NCBI GenBank assembly: GCA_011773795.1
Contig: WVWW01000250.1
Location: forward strand, 1-14,591
Direction: 5' to 3'
From: Acidobacteriota bacterium
GTDB lineage: Bacteria > Acidobacteriota > Polarisedimenticolia > Polarisedimenticolales > Polarisedimenticolaceae
Length of the DNA stretch: 14,591 nucleotides
The position numbers and the translations under genes were made by a program. Positions 1 to 6,712 of the stretch are shown here, piece by piece (within the stretch, counting starts at the first letter, position 1; the number at the start of each line of letters is the position of its first letter). The notes beneath the pieces are model-generated. The model saw nothing but the letters and a program-made list of their open reading frames with translations, was not told the DNA's origin and made no database searches.

Positions 1-1
1 T

Positions 2-1369
2 CTGTCGATCCTGTTGCTGGCCGCCTGGCGCACGCTGTTCGGCACGTCGCTCGCCGCGCTCCGTTTCCTGCCCGCGCTGTGCGGCGCGTTGACCGTCTTC
101 ATGACCGGGTTGACGGCGGCCGGGATGGGGGCCGGTCGCCTCGGCCAGGGGCTGGCGGCGCTCGCCTACATGGCCGCCGCCGTGCCGATGGTGGTGTTTG
201 GTTTCTACTCGATGAACGCGTTGCAATTGCCGATCTGGGCCTTGCTGCTCTACCTGCTCGTGCGTCTCGGCGACGACGGCTCGCCGCGTCTGTGGATCGC
301 GTTCGGCGTCGTCGCGGGTCTCGGGTTGCTGAACAAGCACACGCTGGTGCTGCTGGCCGTCGGTCTCGGCGTGGGTCTCGTGCTGACTCCTGCGCGACGC
401 TTGTTGGGCGAGAAACGCTTGTGGCTCGGCGCGGCGATCGCGGTCGCGCTGCTGCTCCCGAACCTGGTCTGGCAGTGGCTGAACGACTGGCCGTCGCTGG
501 AGTTCTATCGCAACGCCGCGATGTTCAAGAACCTCCCCGCCTCACCGCTCGAGGTGCTCACGGCACAGCTGCTGTTCATGAACCCGATCGGCAGTCTCGT
601 GTGGCTCGCGGGCCTCGGCTTCCTGCTGTTCTCGAAACGTGCGAAACGCGGGCGCTTCCTGGGCTGGCTGTTCCTGACGCTGCTGGTCCTGATGATGGTC
701 TCGGGGCAGAGCCGGCCGGACCGCATCACCGGCGTCTACCCCGTCCTGCTCGCTGCGGGCGGCGTGTTCTGGGAGTCGCTGTCGGCGAAAGGCGCCCGCG
801 TCTGGATCGCTCGGGCGTTGATGCTCCTGCTGGCGCTCGGCGGCCTGGCGCTCGCGCCGCTGGGTCTCCCCGTCCTGTCGCCCGAGCGGGCCACCGCCTA
901 CGGCCAGGCGCTCGGGATCGTCCCGCAGATGGAGCGCGGCGATGGGAAGAAACCGGAGCTGCCGCAGTGGTTCGCCGATCGTTTCGGCTGGGAGGAGCTC
1001 GTGCGCGACGTCGCGGGCGTCCGTGATGAGATTCCCCAGACCGAGCGGGAGAACATGTTGATCCTCGCCCCGAGCTACGGTCACGCGGGAGCCCTCGAGT
1101 TGTTCGGCCCCGAATACGGCTTGCCGGCCGTGGCCGGCACGCAGAACACCTATCACCTGTGGGGTTTGCCGGCGGGTCCGATCGAAACGGTGATCTCGAT
1201 CGGCTACGGGTCGCGGACGCTATCGCCCTACTTCGCGGAGGTCGAGCAGGTCGCCGTCCACGACTGCGAGCACTGCATGGGCTGGCGCGACGGGATGGCG
1301 ATCTTCGTCGCCCGCAAGCCGACGGCGGATTTCCACGACGCCTGGCCGGAATTCCGATACTACGAGTGA
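2..1369 (+). CDS. GT39-type membrane glycosyltransferase (5' truncated)
   Basis: This is a multi-pass membrane protein of the ArnT/PMT-like glycosyltransferase family 39, which transfers sugars from polyprenyl-phosphate donors on the outer face of the inner membrane. The frame is open to the left window edge, so the start is missing; 455 residues remain. About the first 290 visible residues are a series of hydrophobic helices separated by short loops, including the conserved-looking loops 'GLLNKHT' and 'NLVWQWLNDWPSLEFY'. The rest is a more polar domain ending in a 'CEHC' pair just before the last strand ('MAIFVARKP'), a C-terminal pattern I recall from other bacterial GT39 proteins. The family's acidic catalytic loop would lie upstream, outside the window, so the substrate cannot be judged. 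It converges on the vapC-like gene with a 13-bp gap and no visible terminator. Confidence 0.8.
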   Translation: MSILLLAAWRTLFGTSLAALRFLPALCGALTVFMTGLTAAGMGAGRLGQGLAALAYMAAAVPMVVFGFYSMNALQLPIWALLLYLLVRLGDDGSPRLWIAFGVVAGLGLLNKHTLVLLAVGLGVGLVLTPARRLLGEKRLWLGAAIAVALLLPNLVWQWLNDWPSLEFYRNAAMFKNLPASPLEVLTAQLLFMNPIGSLVWLAGLGFLLFSKRAKRGRFLGWLFLTLLVLMMVSGQSRPDRITGVYPVLLAAGGVFWESLSAKGARVWIARALMLLLALGGLALAPLGLPVLSPERATAYGQALGIVPQMERGDGKKPELPQWFADRFGWEELVRDVAGVRDEIPQTERENMLILAPSYGHAGALELFGPEYGLPAVAGTQNTYHLWGLPAGPIETVISIGYGSRTLSPYFAEVEQVAVHDCEHCMGWRDGMAIFVARKPTADFHDAWPEFRYYE

Positions 1370-1382
1370 TCGCCGCGCCGGC

Positions 1383-1802
1383 CTATCGAGTCGGTACGAC
1401 CCGGAAGCGCTTCCGCTTGCCGATCCTGTACGTCTCGAAGTCGGCGTGATCGACGGTGAGGATCGTGGTCAGCTTCTCGCGCTCCGCCAGATGGACGAGC
1501 GTGGCATCGGCGAAATCCATCGGGCGATCGCGGTAGCGCTTCATCAACGCTTCCATCGCGCCGCTGTCCGCGTCGGTGACCGGCAGTAGTGTCACCGCGC
1601 CGGAACGTAGGAAACGCCAGGTCGCGGCCACGTCCCTCGGGTGGTCGCCGAGCAGGTGAAACACCTCGGCCAGGATCGCCGGCGTCGTGGCCAGGGGAAG
1701 GCGTAGGGACTCGAACGCTTCCCGGCACCGCTCGTGCCATCGATCGTCCGCGTCGAGAAGCGCGAGGATCGCGCCGGTGTCGATCAGTCCCCTAGCCTGC
1801 AC
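1383..1802 (-). CDS. vapC: VapC-like PIN-domain ribonuclease toxin (module 1)
   Basis: This is a 139-residue PIN-domain protein, the usual size for a VapC toxin, a Mg2+-dependent endoribonuclease that cuts tRNA or rRNA when its antitoxin is lost. The acidic residues fall at the expected places: D8 in 'LIDTGAILALLD', E46 in 'AILAEV', D96/D99 in 'MDFADATLVHLAE', and D118/D121 in 'ILTVDHADF'. The start is GTG at 1802-1800. It overlaps the end of the antitoxin gene by 11 bases, which argues for translational coupling and one transcript. It is not an obvious paralogue of the PIN protein at 13802: the two share the fold's motifs and little else. PIN-domain function is secure; the cellular target is not deducible. 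Confidence 0.85.
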   Translation of the reverse strand: MQARGLIDTGAILALLDADDRWHERCREAFESLRLPLATTPAILAEVFHLLGDHPRDVAATWRFLRSGAVTLLPVTDADSGAMEALMKRYRDRPMDFADATLVHLAEREKLTTILTVDHADFETYRIGKRKRFRVVPTR

Positions 1803-2076
1803 GCCGCCCGGCCAACTTCTTCTTGACGAGATCGCGTGCCCGCTCGGAGCGACGCGGATCTCCGCCGCGGATCTTGCCGAACGTTCGAGCGGCCTCCCGG
1901 TGCAGGCGGTGCTGGATCGCCGCCTCTTCGCCCTGCGGGTCCGTCTGTTCCAGCCAGGTGGCCACGATGCCGTCGAGGAGCTTCGACACGGTCGTCTGCT
2001 CGGCGCGCGCCGCTTCTTCGAGTGCCGATTTCAACTCGGGGCTGACGCGCCAGCTATACACTTCGGACTTGCTCAT
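1792..2076 (-). CDS. Ribbon-helix-helix antitoxin (module 1)
   Basis: This 94-residue basic protein directly precedes and overlaps the PIN toxin, so by position and size it is the cognate antitoxin. The N-terminal ~42 residues ('EVYSWRVSPELKSALEEAARAEQTTVSKLLDGIV') have the strand-helix-helix layout of CopG/MetJ-type ribbon-helix-helix DNA-binding proteins. The charged remainder (residues 43-94, rich in R, K and E) would be the toxin-binding tail. Its ATG (2076-2074) has no Shine-Dalgarno sequence. Instead a palindrome and a -10 hexamer abut the start codon, so the message is probably leaderless and self-repressed. I infer that it binds the palindrome at 2075-2095. A name such as vapB is reasonable by partnership only. 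Confidence 0.78.
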   Translation of the reverse strand: MSKSEVYSWRVSPELKSALEEAARAEQTTVSKLLDGIVATWLEQTDPQGEEAAIQHRLHREAARTFGKIRGGDPRRSERARDLVKKKLAGRRAG

Positions 2077-2112
2077 GTACTACAATGTAGTGCATTCTGC
2101 TTTCGACGGCAA
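2075..2112 (-). promoter_or_regulatory. Promoter plus palindromic operator of TA module 1
   Basis: On the minus strand, TTGCCG (2112-2107) and TACATT (2089-2084) are separated by exactly 17 bp, a good sigma-70-type pair. The -10 lies inside a 21-bp palindrome (2075-2095) whose 13-bp core, ACTACAATGTAGT, is perfect around a central base; the flanking ATG/CAT arms also pair, leaving one mismatch per side. The palindrome includes the first two bases of the antitoxin start codon on this strand. Only 7 nt separate the -10 from the ATG, so transcription should begin at or next to it. A repressor bound here would block both the -10 and the start of the message. Confidence 0.65.
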
Positions 2113-2361
2113 CGGGGAACCCCGTCCACCCTACGTCACGTCGGCCCGGGACTCTCCCGCCGCCGCCCGCACGCCGTTTCCGAACCGCAACCCGGGGTGC
2201 TTTACAACGTGTTCGCGAGATTGTTGGGACCTTATCGGATACCTCGAACTGGAGATCAAAACGAGGTTCTTGGGTCCTTTTTGCGCTGAAAGAACTCAAG
2301 TAGCTGAGGGGGAAGCGGGTCCCCGAACTCGACCAACAATCTCAGGAACACGTTGGACGGT
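2077..2361. other. Gene-free interval between antitoxin 1 and the M48 gene
   Basis: These 285 bp carry no convincing gene. The right edge of the module 1 promoter lies at 2077-2112, and two inverted-repeat arms lie at 2205-2227 and 2333-2355. Between the arms is a possible nested hairpin: ACCTCG (2241-2246) with CGAGGT (2262-2267), enclosed by GGACC (2227-2231) and GGTCC (2273-2277). A T5 run follows at 2278-2282 on the plus strand. Base composition is visibly less GC-rich than the flanking genes between about 2200 and 2300. An 81-codon frame on the minus strand (2054-2299) runs into the antitoxin gene and lacks any ribosome binding site, so I do not call it. Confidence 0.6.
2205..2355. repeat. 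Long-spaced 23-bp inverted repeat
   Basis: The plus-strand segment 2205-2227 (CAACGTGTTC, two bases, then GAGATTGTTGG) recurs as the reverse complement of 2333-2355, with 21 of 23 positions identical. The two mismatches are the adjacent central bases, GC in one arm and CT in the other. The arms are 105 bp apart and the similarity stops abruptly on both sides. The right arm begins 6 bp beyond the stop codon of the M48 protease gene. The arrangement could be the ends of a small non-autonomous mobile element, two copies of a dispersed intergenic repeat in opposite orientation, or a binding-site pair. No target-site duplication is evident to me. Confidence 0.6.
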
Positions 2362-3648
2362 TTACCGGCACTCACCGTCGCGCTCGAGCTCGAGGATGTA
2401 GTCGCGGATGCGTGGAACGTCGTCGGCCTCGGTCTCCAACTCGACGTAGCGCCGGAACTCCGTGCACGCCGTGAAGAAGTCTTCGGCGCGGTAGGCCAGC
2501 AGGCCCAGCTCGCGGTGCGGGGCGGGCCGGGCCGGATCGAGTCGAATCGACTCGCGGAACGCGCCGGCCGCCTGCTGGCGCCACTCCCCGGCACGTTCCG
2601 TGTCCGGGCCCTTGTCGGCCTGGGCCAGGCGCAGCAGGCCGAGGATGTAGTGCGACTCCGGATCGCCGGGCATCATCTCCAGCACGCGGCTGAGCTGATC
2701 CTCGGCCAGCTCCAGCCGGCCCATCTGCACGTTGAGTCGCGCGTCGTCACGGATGACCGGGCGGATACGACGGGCGAACTTGTCGGGGTCGCCCCCTCGC
2801 GACGGAGCAGCGCCCGTGTCCGGGCGTTGGGCCAGGAACTGTTCGGCCGCCTCGACGCGGTCGGCCAGCTGCGGGTGGCTGCCGAAGAAGAACGCCTCGG
2901 CCTTCCCGGAATCCCCGTGCTCCTCCATCAGCAGGCGGTAGACCTGCGGCGATTCCTCGACGTCGTAACCGGCGGCGACCAACCGGTTGAACGCACCCGC
3001 GTCGGCCTCGCGCTCGAGGTTGCGACCGTAGCCGTTGATCGAGGCGAGGACCGCCAGGGTCAGTCCGAGTCCGATGAACAGGTCGCCGAGGACGCCGATC
3101 CGGGCCGCCTTCCCGTACTGCCCCTTCTCGAGCGCCTCGCCCTCCTCGCCGGCGAGGATCACCGCGGCGGTGATCGCGGCGATGCCCCAGCCGATCTGCT
3201 TGTTCCTGGCGCTGCGCTGGTAGCGCAGCATGTGCCGTCCCTCGACGTGCGCCATCTCGTGACCCAGGACCGTGGCCAGCTGATCTTCATTCTCCATACG
3301 CGCCAACAATCCGGTGTGGACGAACAGCGAGCCGTGCGGGTAGGCGAAGGCGTTCAGCGTGGGATCCTCGATGACCGCGACGCGATAGCCGAGCTGCCGG
3401 TTCGCCGCCATGCCGGGAACGGTCAGGCGACCGACCACTTCTCCGAGGTAGTCTTCGAGCAACGGGTCGGGATAGATCGTGGCGTTCTCGCGAAGCTTCG
3501 CTTCCTCTTCCCGAGCCTGCTCCCACAGCTTGAGCTCGTCTCTGAAAGGTTCGAACTCGGGGCCCGTGCTCGAGATCGGCGGGAGCATCGACGTCTTGCA
3601 GGAGATCGACAGGGCCAGCAACGTAATCACGGCGACAGCGCGTTTCAT
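2362..3648 (-). CDS. M48-family metalloprotease lipoprotein with C-terminal TPR region
   Basis: This is a 428-residue periplasmic zinc protease of the M48 family, in the BepA/LoiP-like group that does quality control on outer-membrane proteins. The N-terminus MKRAVAVITLLALSISC is a signal peptide ending in a slightly atypical lipobox, with C17 as the likely lipidated residue. HEMAH (130-134) supplies two zinc ligands and the catalytic Glu, and LEREAD (211-216) supplies the third ligand. A 'GSHPQLADRV' motif (256-265) matches the conserved His segment that gates the active site in BepA. Residues ~300-400 look like TPR helices, as in BepA. The ATG at 3648 was chosen because an AGGAGG lies at 3658-3653, a signal peptide follows, and it overlaps the hpt stop as ATGA. 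An open frame continues 53 codons further upstream but is the hpt gene in another frame. Confidence 0.87.
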   Translation of the reverse strand: MKRAVAVITLLALSISCKTSMLPPISSTGPEFEPFRDELKLWEQAREEEAKLRENATIYPDPLLEDYLGEVVGRLTVPGMAANRQLGYRVAVIEDPTLNAFAYPHGSLFVHTGLLARMENEDQLATVLGHEMAHVEGRHMLRYQRSARNKQIGWGIAAITAAVILAGEEGEALEKGQYGKAARIGVLGDLFIGLGLTLAVLASINGYGRNLEREADAGAFNRLVAAGYDVEESPQVYRLLMEEHGDSGKAEAFFFGSHPQLADRVEAAEQFLAQRPDTGAAPSRGGDPDKFARRIRPVIRDDARLNVQMGRLELAEDQLSRVLEMMPGDPESHYILGLLRLAQADKGPDTERAGEWRQQAAGAFRESIRLDPARPAPHRELGLLAYRAEDFFTACTEFRRYVELETEADDVPRIRDYILELERDGECR

Positions 3649-4169
3649 GATGCCTCCTCTCCGGCGGTACCCGGAACGGCGCGGATGTCTCTCAATCCAC
3701 GATACTCCTCGGCATAGTCGATCCCGTAACCCACGACAAAACCGGGGCCGACGTTCAGGCCCGCGTAGTCCGGTGTGGCGCAGCCCTCGCGAACCAGCAG
3801 GGCGCAACGTTTGACCGAAGCCGGGTGGCCCGCTTTGATCCGCTCGACCACGACGTCCATCGTCAGCCCCGTGTCGGCGATGTCTTCGACCACGATGACG
3901 TGGCGATCTCGGAGGTCGGCCTCGATGTCCTTGGTGATCTCGACCGATCCGCTGGAACGCGACTCGGTCCCGTAGGACCGCGCGCGCACGAAGTCGATTT
4001 CGGCGGGGATGGTCAACTCACGAACGAGGTCCGCCAGGAACACGAACGCCCCCTTGAGGACACCGACGAGAAGCGGCCGCTCGCCCGCGTAGTCCTGCGA
4101 GATCCGGCGGGCAAGATCGCACACCGTCGACCGAATCTCCTGCTCGGAGAAGCGGTGTTCCAGATCCAT
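3645..4169 (-). CDS. hpt: Hypoxanthine phosphoribosyltransferase
   Basis: This 174-residue cytoplasmic enzyme transfers hypoxanthine (often also guanine) to PRPP to give IMP/GMP in purine salvage. It has the full family set: the LKG loop (38-40), the SYG flexible-loop segment (65-67), the PRPP signature VEDIADTGLT (94-103) with its acidic pair, and the C-terminal FVVGYGIDYAEEYR (144-157) that contacts base and metal. Length is normal for bacterial Hpt. The ATG at 4169 has GGGAG only one base upstream, too close for a standard ribosome binding site, while a promoter -10 lies 6 nt upstream; the message may be leaderless. The gene is first in an operon with the M48 lipoprotein protease (4-bp ATGA overlap) and is divergent from an adenine deaminase-type gene whose product would feed it. 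Confidence 0.93.
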   Translation of the reverse strand: MDLEHRFSEQEIRSTVCDLARRISQDYAGERPLLVGVLKGAFVFLADLVRELTIPAEIDFVRARSYGTESRSSGSVEITKDIEADLRDRHVIVVEDIADTGLTMDVVVERIKAGHPASVKRCALLVREGCATPDYAGLNVGPGFVVGYGIDYAEEYRGLRDIRAVPGTAGEEAS

Positions 4170-4175
4170 GCTCCC

Positions 4176-4205
4176 ATGCTATTGATTACGGGACTCGGAC
4201 GTCAA
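4176..4205 (-). promoter_or_regulatory. Putative hpt promoter
   Basis: On the minus strand TTGACG (4205-4200) and TAGCAT (4181-4176) are spaced by 18 bp, matching the sigma-70 consensus at five and four positions. The -10 ends 6 nt before the hpt ATG. The site sits in the 64-bp gap between hpt and the divergent deaminase gene (start 4234), so both genes must share this short control region. A poorer plus-strand -35 candidate, TTGATT (4182-4187), overlaps it, but I see no good -10 for the deaminase. Confidence 0.5.
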
Positions 4206-4233
4206 TTCGCATCGCGTGCGAAAGGAAGCCGTC

Positions 4234-5250
4234 GTGGAAAAATTCATCCGGGGACTGCCCAAGGCGGAGCTGCACATGCACATCGAAGGCTCGCTGGAGC
4301 CCGAGCTGCTGTTCGAGCTGGCGCAGCGGAACGGCGTGTCGATCCGCTTCGATTCGGTCGAGCAGCTGCGCGCCGCCTACGAGTTCGAAGACCTGCAGTC
4401 GTTCCTGGACCTCTACTACGAGGGCGCCGGCGTCCTGCTGACCGAACGGGATTTCCACGACCTGACCTGGGCCTACCTGACGAGGGCCGCCGAGGACAAC
4501 GTCCGGCACGCCGAGGTTTTCTTCGACCCGCAGACCCACACGGACCGCGGGGTGCCCTTCGAGGCCGTGATCGACGGCATCCACGGCGCACTCGAGGCGG
4601 GCCGGCGGGAGCTCGGGATCACGAACCGGCTCATCCTCTGCTTCCTGCGGCATCTGAGCGAGGAAGCGGCGATGGAGACGTTGGACCGCGCGCTCCCGTT
4701 CCGCGACCGGATCGTCGGCGTCGGTCTCGACTCGTCCGAGGTCGGACACCCCCCGCGGAAGTTCGAGCGCGTCTTCTCCCGGGCCCGAAAGGAGGGCTTC
4801 CGGGTCGTCGCCCACGCGGGCGAGGAGGGCCCTCCCGAGTACGTCCGGGAGGCGCTCGACCTCCTCGAGGCCGAACGCATCGACCATGGGGTGCGGTCGA
4901 TCGAGGACGCGGAGCTGACGGAGCGCCTGGCGAAGGAAGCGATCCCGCTCACCGTCTGCCCGCTCTCCAACGTCAAGCTGTGCGTGTTCCCATCGATGGA
5001 GCAGCACAACCTGAAGAAGTTGCTCGACGCGGGGTTGCGGGTCACCGTCAACTCCGACGATCCGGCCTACTTCGGCGGCTACGTCACCGAGAACTACCTG
5101 GCGGTCCAGCGGGCGCTCGGCTTGAGCCGCGACGAGATCCGACGGCTGGCGGCCAACGGCTTCGAGGCCGCGTTTGTCGACCGCGACCGGAAGAACGCCC
5201 TTCTCGCCGAGCTCCACGCTTACGTGGCGGCGAGCGCGCCTCGGTTTTGA
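4234..5250 (+). CDS. Adenine deaminase-type member of the adenosine deaminase family
   Basis: This 338-residue zinc amidohydrolase most likely converts adenine to hypoxanthine and ammonia. Zinc and catalytic residues are visible: HMH (H14, H16), H194 in HAGEEGPPEY with E197, H218 in ERIDHGV, and the Asp pair in VNSDDPAYFGGY (D275, D276). The segments 'LPKAELHMHIEGSLEPELLF', 'FFDPQTHTDRG', 'VGLDSSEVGHPP' and 'LTVCPLSNVKLCVF' are those I remember from the bacterial/fungal adenine deaminase branch (Pseudomonas PA0148, yeast Aah1), not from true adenosine deaminases. Pipelines often label such proteins Add. I prefer the GTG at 4234 over the in-frame GTG at 4216, because GGAAG at 4224-4228 is well placed for it and family members begin just before 'LPKAELH'. 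The pairing with divergent hpt supports purine salvage; a sulfatase overlaps the 3' end. Confidence 0.85.
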   Translation: MEKFIRGLPKAELHMHIEGSLEPELLFELAQRNGVSIRFDSVEQLRAAYEFEDLQSFLDLYYEGAGVLLTERDFHDLTWAYLTRAAEDNVRHAEVFFDPQTHTDRGVPFEAVIDGIHGALEAGRRELGITNRLILCFLRHLSEEAAMETLDRALPFRDRIVGVGLDSSEVGHPPRKFERVFSRARKEGFRVVAHAGEEGPPEYVREALDLLEAERIDHGVRSIEDAELTERLAKEAIPLTVCPLSNVKLCVFPSMEQHNLKKLLDAGLRVTVNSDDPAYFGGYVTENYLAVQRALGLSRDEIRRLAANGFEAAFVDRDRKNALLAELHAYVAASAPRF

Positions 5251-6701
5251 AACGCTTCCTGACGATCTGCAAGTGGTTCGGCGTGACGGTCGTCGCGCTG
5301 ACGGCCCTGTTCGCACTGATCCTGGCCGCTCGTGTGGCTCTTTACACCCAGAAGGACGACCGCGAACGCGTGGCGATGAAGGACGAGTACCTGCAACGGA
5401 TCGCCGACCTGACCGGTGACGCCCCGTCGGGCCCCAACGTCGTGGTCATCCTGTTCGATGACCTGGGCTACGGGGATCTCGCGGCGTACGGGAGCAAGGC
5501 CATCCGCACCCCGTCGATCGACCGGTTGTCCGCCGAAGGGGCGGTCTTGCTCAACGCCTACGCCGCCTCGCCCTACTGCTCGGCCTCGCGCGCCGGCCTG
5601 TTGACGGGCCGCTACGCCGTGCGCTCCGGCCTGGATCACGTGTTGCAAGCTCCGTGGACGTGGCAGGACATCCTGCTGCGGATCGGCTGGCGCAACCGCC
5701 GCCTTCCGCTGGAGGAGATCACGCTCGCCGAGGTGCTCCGGGCCGCCGGCTATGCGACCGGGATCTTCGGCAAGTGGCATCTCGGCGACAGCTCCCCCTC
5801 CATGCCGACCGAGCGGGGCTTCGACACCTTCTACGGTCTGCTGCACAGCAACGACCAGGGCGAGCCGAATGTCTGGCAGGACACGGACGTCGTCGAGGAG
5901 CCTCCGATCGACCAGACCACGCTGACGCGGCGCTACACCGAGCGCGCGGTTCGGTTCATCGAGGAGCATCGGGATCAACCGTTCTTTCTCTACGTGCCGC
6001 ACACGTTCCCGCACATCCCCCTGCACGTGGCCGACGATCGCCGCGGGCGATCGGCGGGCGGTCTCTACGGGGATGTCGTCGAGGAGCTGGATTGGAGCGT
6101 GGGTGAGATCGTCGCTGCTTTACGCCGTCTCGAGCTCGCGGAGGACACGCTGGTCGTCGTCAGCAGCGACAACGGCCCCTGGTTCCAGGGCAGCTCGGGC
6201 GGCGTGCGCGGCCGCAAGTTCGACGTCTTCGAGGGCGGCATGCGCGTGCCGTTCGTGGTCTCCCGCCCGGAGACGATCCCCGCAGGCGCGAGGATCGACA
6301 CGCCCGTCGTCGGCGTCGATCTCTTCCCCACGGTCCTCGAGATGGCGGGGCTCCCCCTGCCCCGCGACCGCATCATCGACGGCATCAGCCTGGCGTCGAC
6401 GTTGAGCGGCGGAGAGCCGCCGGGCGACCGGGTGGTCTACTTCCACGTCCTGAACGAGGCGCGTGGCTTGCGTCAGGGACGCTTCAAGTACCACGACGCG
6501 CAACACGTCTTTTACGGGAACCCGATGGACTGGCGCTGGGGGCCGATGCGCCGGCGCGGGCCGTGGATGTTCGATCTCGAGAGCGATCCGGCCGAGTCCT
6601 ACGACCTCTCCGGCTCACACCCCGACGTCGCGCGCCGCATGCGCGGGATGCTCGACGACTGGAGAGAGAGCCTCGAGGCGAACCCCGGCGGGTGGCGCTA
6701 G
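5247..6701 (+). CDS. Membrane-anchored sulfatase (arylsulfatase A/choline-sulfatase-like fold)
   Basis: This 484-residue protein is of the sulfatase (alkaline phosphatase superfamily) type and hydrolyses sulfate esters. The N-terminus has a short basic stretch and then one hydrophobic segment (residues ~11-33), so the catalytic domain is probably periplasmic and tethered. Metal ligands are visible as DD (71-72) in LFDDLGYGD and D308/N309 in SSDNGP. The modification site is CSASR (111-115): C111 would become formylglycine and R115 is conserved, but the usual Pro of CxPSR is Ala, a tolerated variant. GKWHLG (175-180), the PHTFPHIPLH histidines (252, 256) and K324 complete the active-site set. 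The start is TTG at 5247, which overlaps the deaminase stop as TTGA; this implies coupling and has no clear Shine-Dalgarno. The formylglycine-generating enzyme is not in the window. The substrate is unknown. Confidence 0.85.
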   Translation: MKRFLTICKWFGVTVVALTALFALILAARVALYTQKDDRERVAMKDEYLQRIADLTGDAPSGPNVVVILFDDLGYGDLAAYGSKAIRTPSIDRLSAEGAVLLNAYAASPYCSASRAGLLTGRYAVRSGLDHVLQAPWTWQDILLRIGWRNRRLPLEEITLAEVLRAAGYATGIFGKWHLGDSSPSMPTERGFDTFYGLLHSNDQGEPNVWQDTDVVEEPPIDQTTLTRRYTERAVRFIEEHRDQPFFLYVPHTFPHIPLHVADDRRGRSAGGLYGDVVEELDWSVGEIVAALRRLELAEDTLVVVSSDNGPWFQGSSGGVRGRKFDVFEGGMRVPFVVSRPETIPAGARIDTPVVGVDLFPTVLEMAGLPLPRDRIIDGISLASTLSGGEPPGDRVVYFHVLNEARGLRQGRFKYHDAQHVFYGNPMDWRWGPMRRRGPWMFDLESDPAESYDLSGSHPDVARRMRGMLDDWRESLEANPGGWR

Positions 6702-6712
6702 GCGACGGCGGA

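Noticed and set aside
2227..2282. Nested hairpin followed by T5 as a plus-strand intrinsic terminator
   Set aside because: Stems are short (5-6 bp) with large loops, and no plus-strand gene ends nearby; kept only as a note in the interval entry.
2054..2299. 81-codon minus-strand frame over the gene-free interval
   Set aside because: No ribosome binding site, no recognisable motif, overlaps the antitoxin gene and its operator, and includes part of the inverted repeat.
2353..3717. Long plus-strand open frame opposite the M48 gene
   Set aside because: It is antisense to a gene with clear zinc-protease motifs; high-GC codon bias commonly leaves such frames open.
3825..5246. Upstream extension of the sulfatase frame through hpt and the deaminase
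   Set aside because: It is antisense to hpt and out of frame with the deaminase; the sulfatase's signal anchor begins only at 5247.
4234..5250. True adenosine deaminase
   Set aside because: The FFDPQTHTDRG, VGLDSSEVGHPP and PAYFGGY segments are those of the adenine deaminase branch; not fully excluded.
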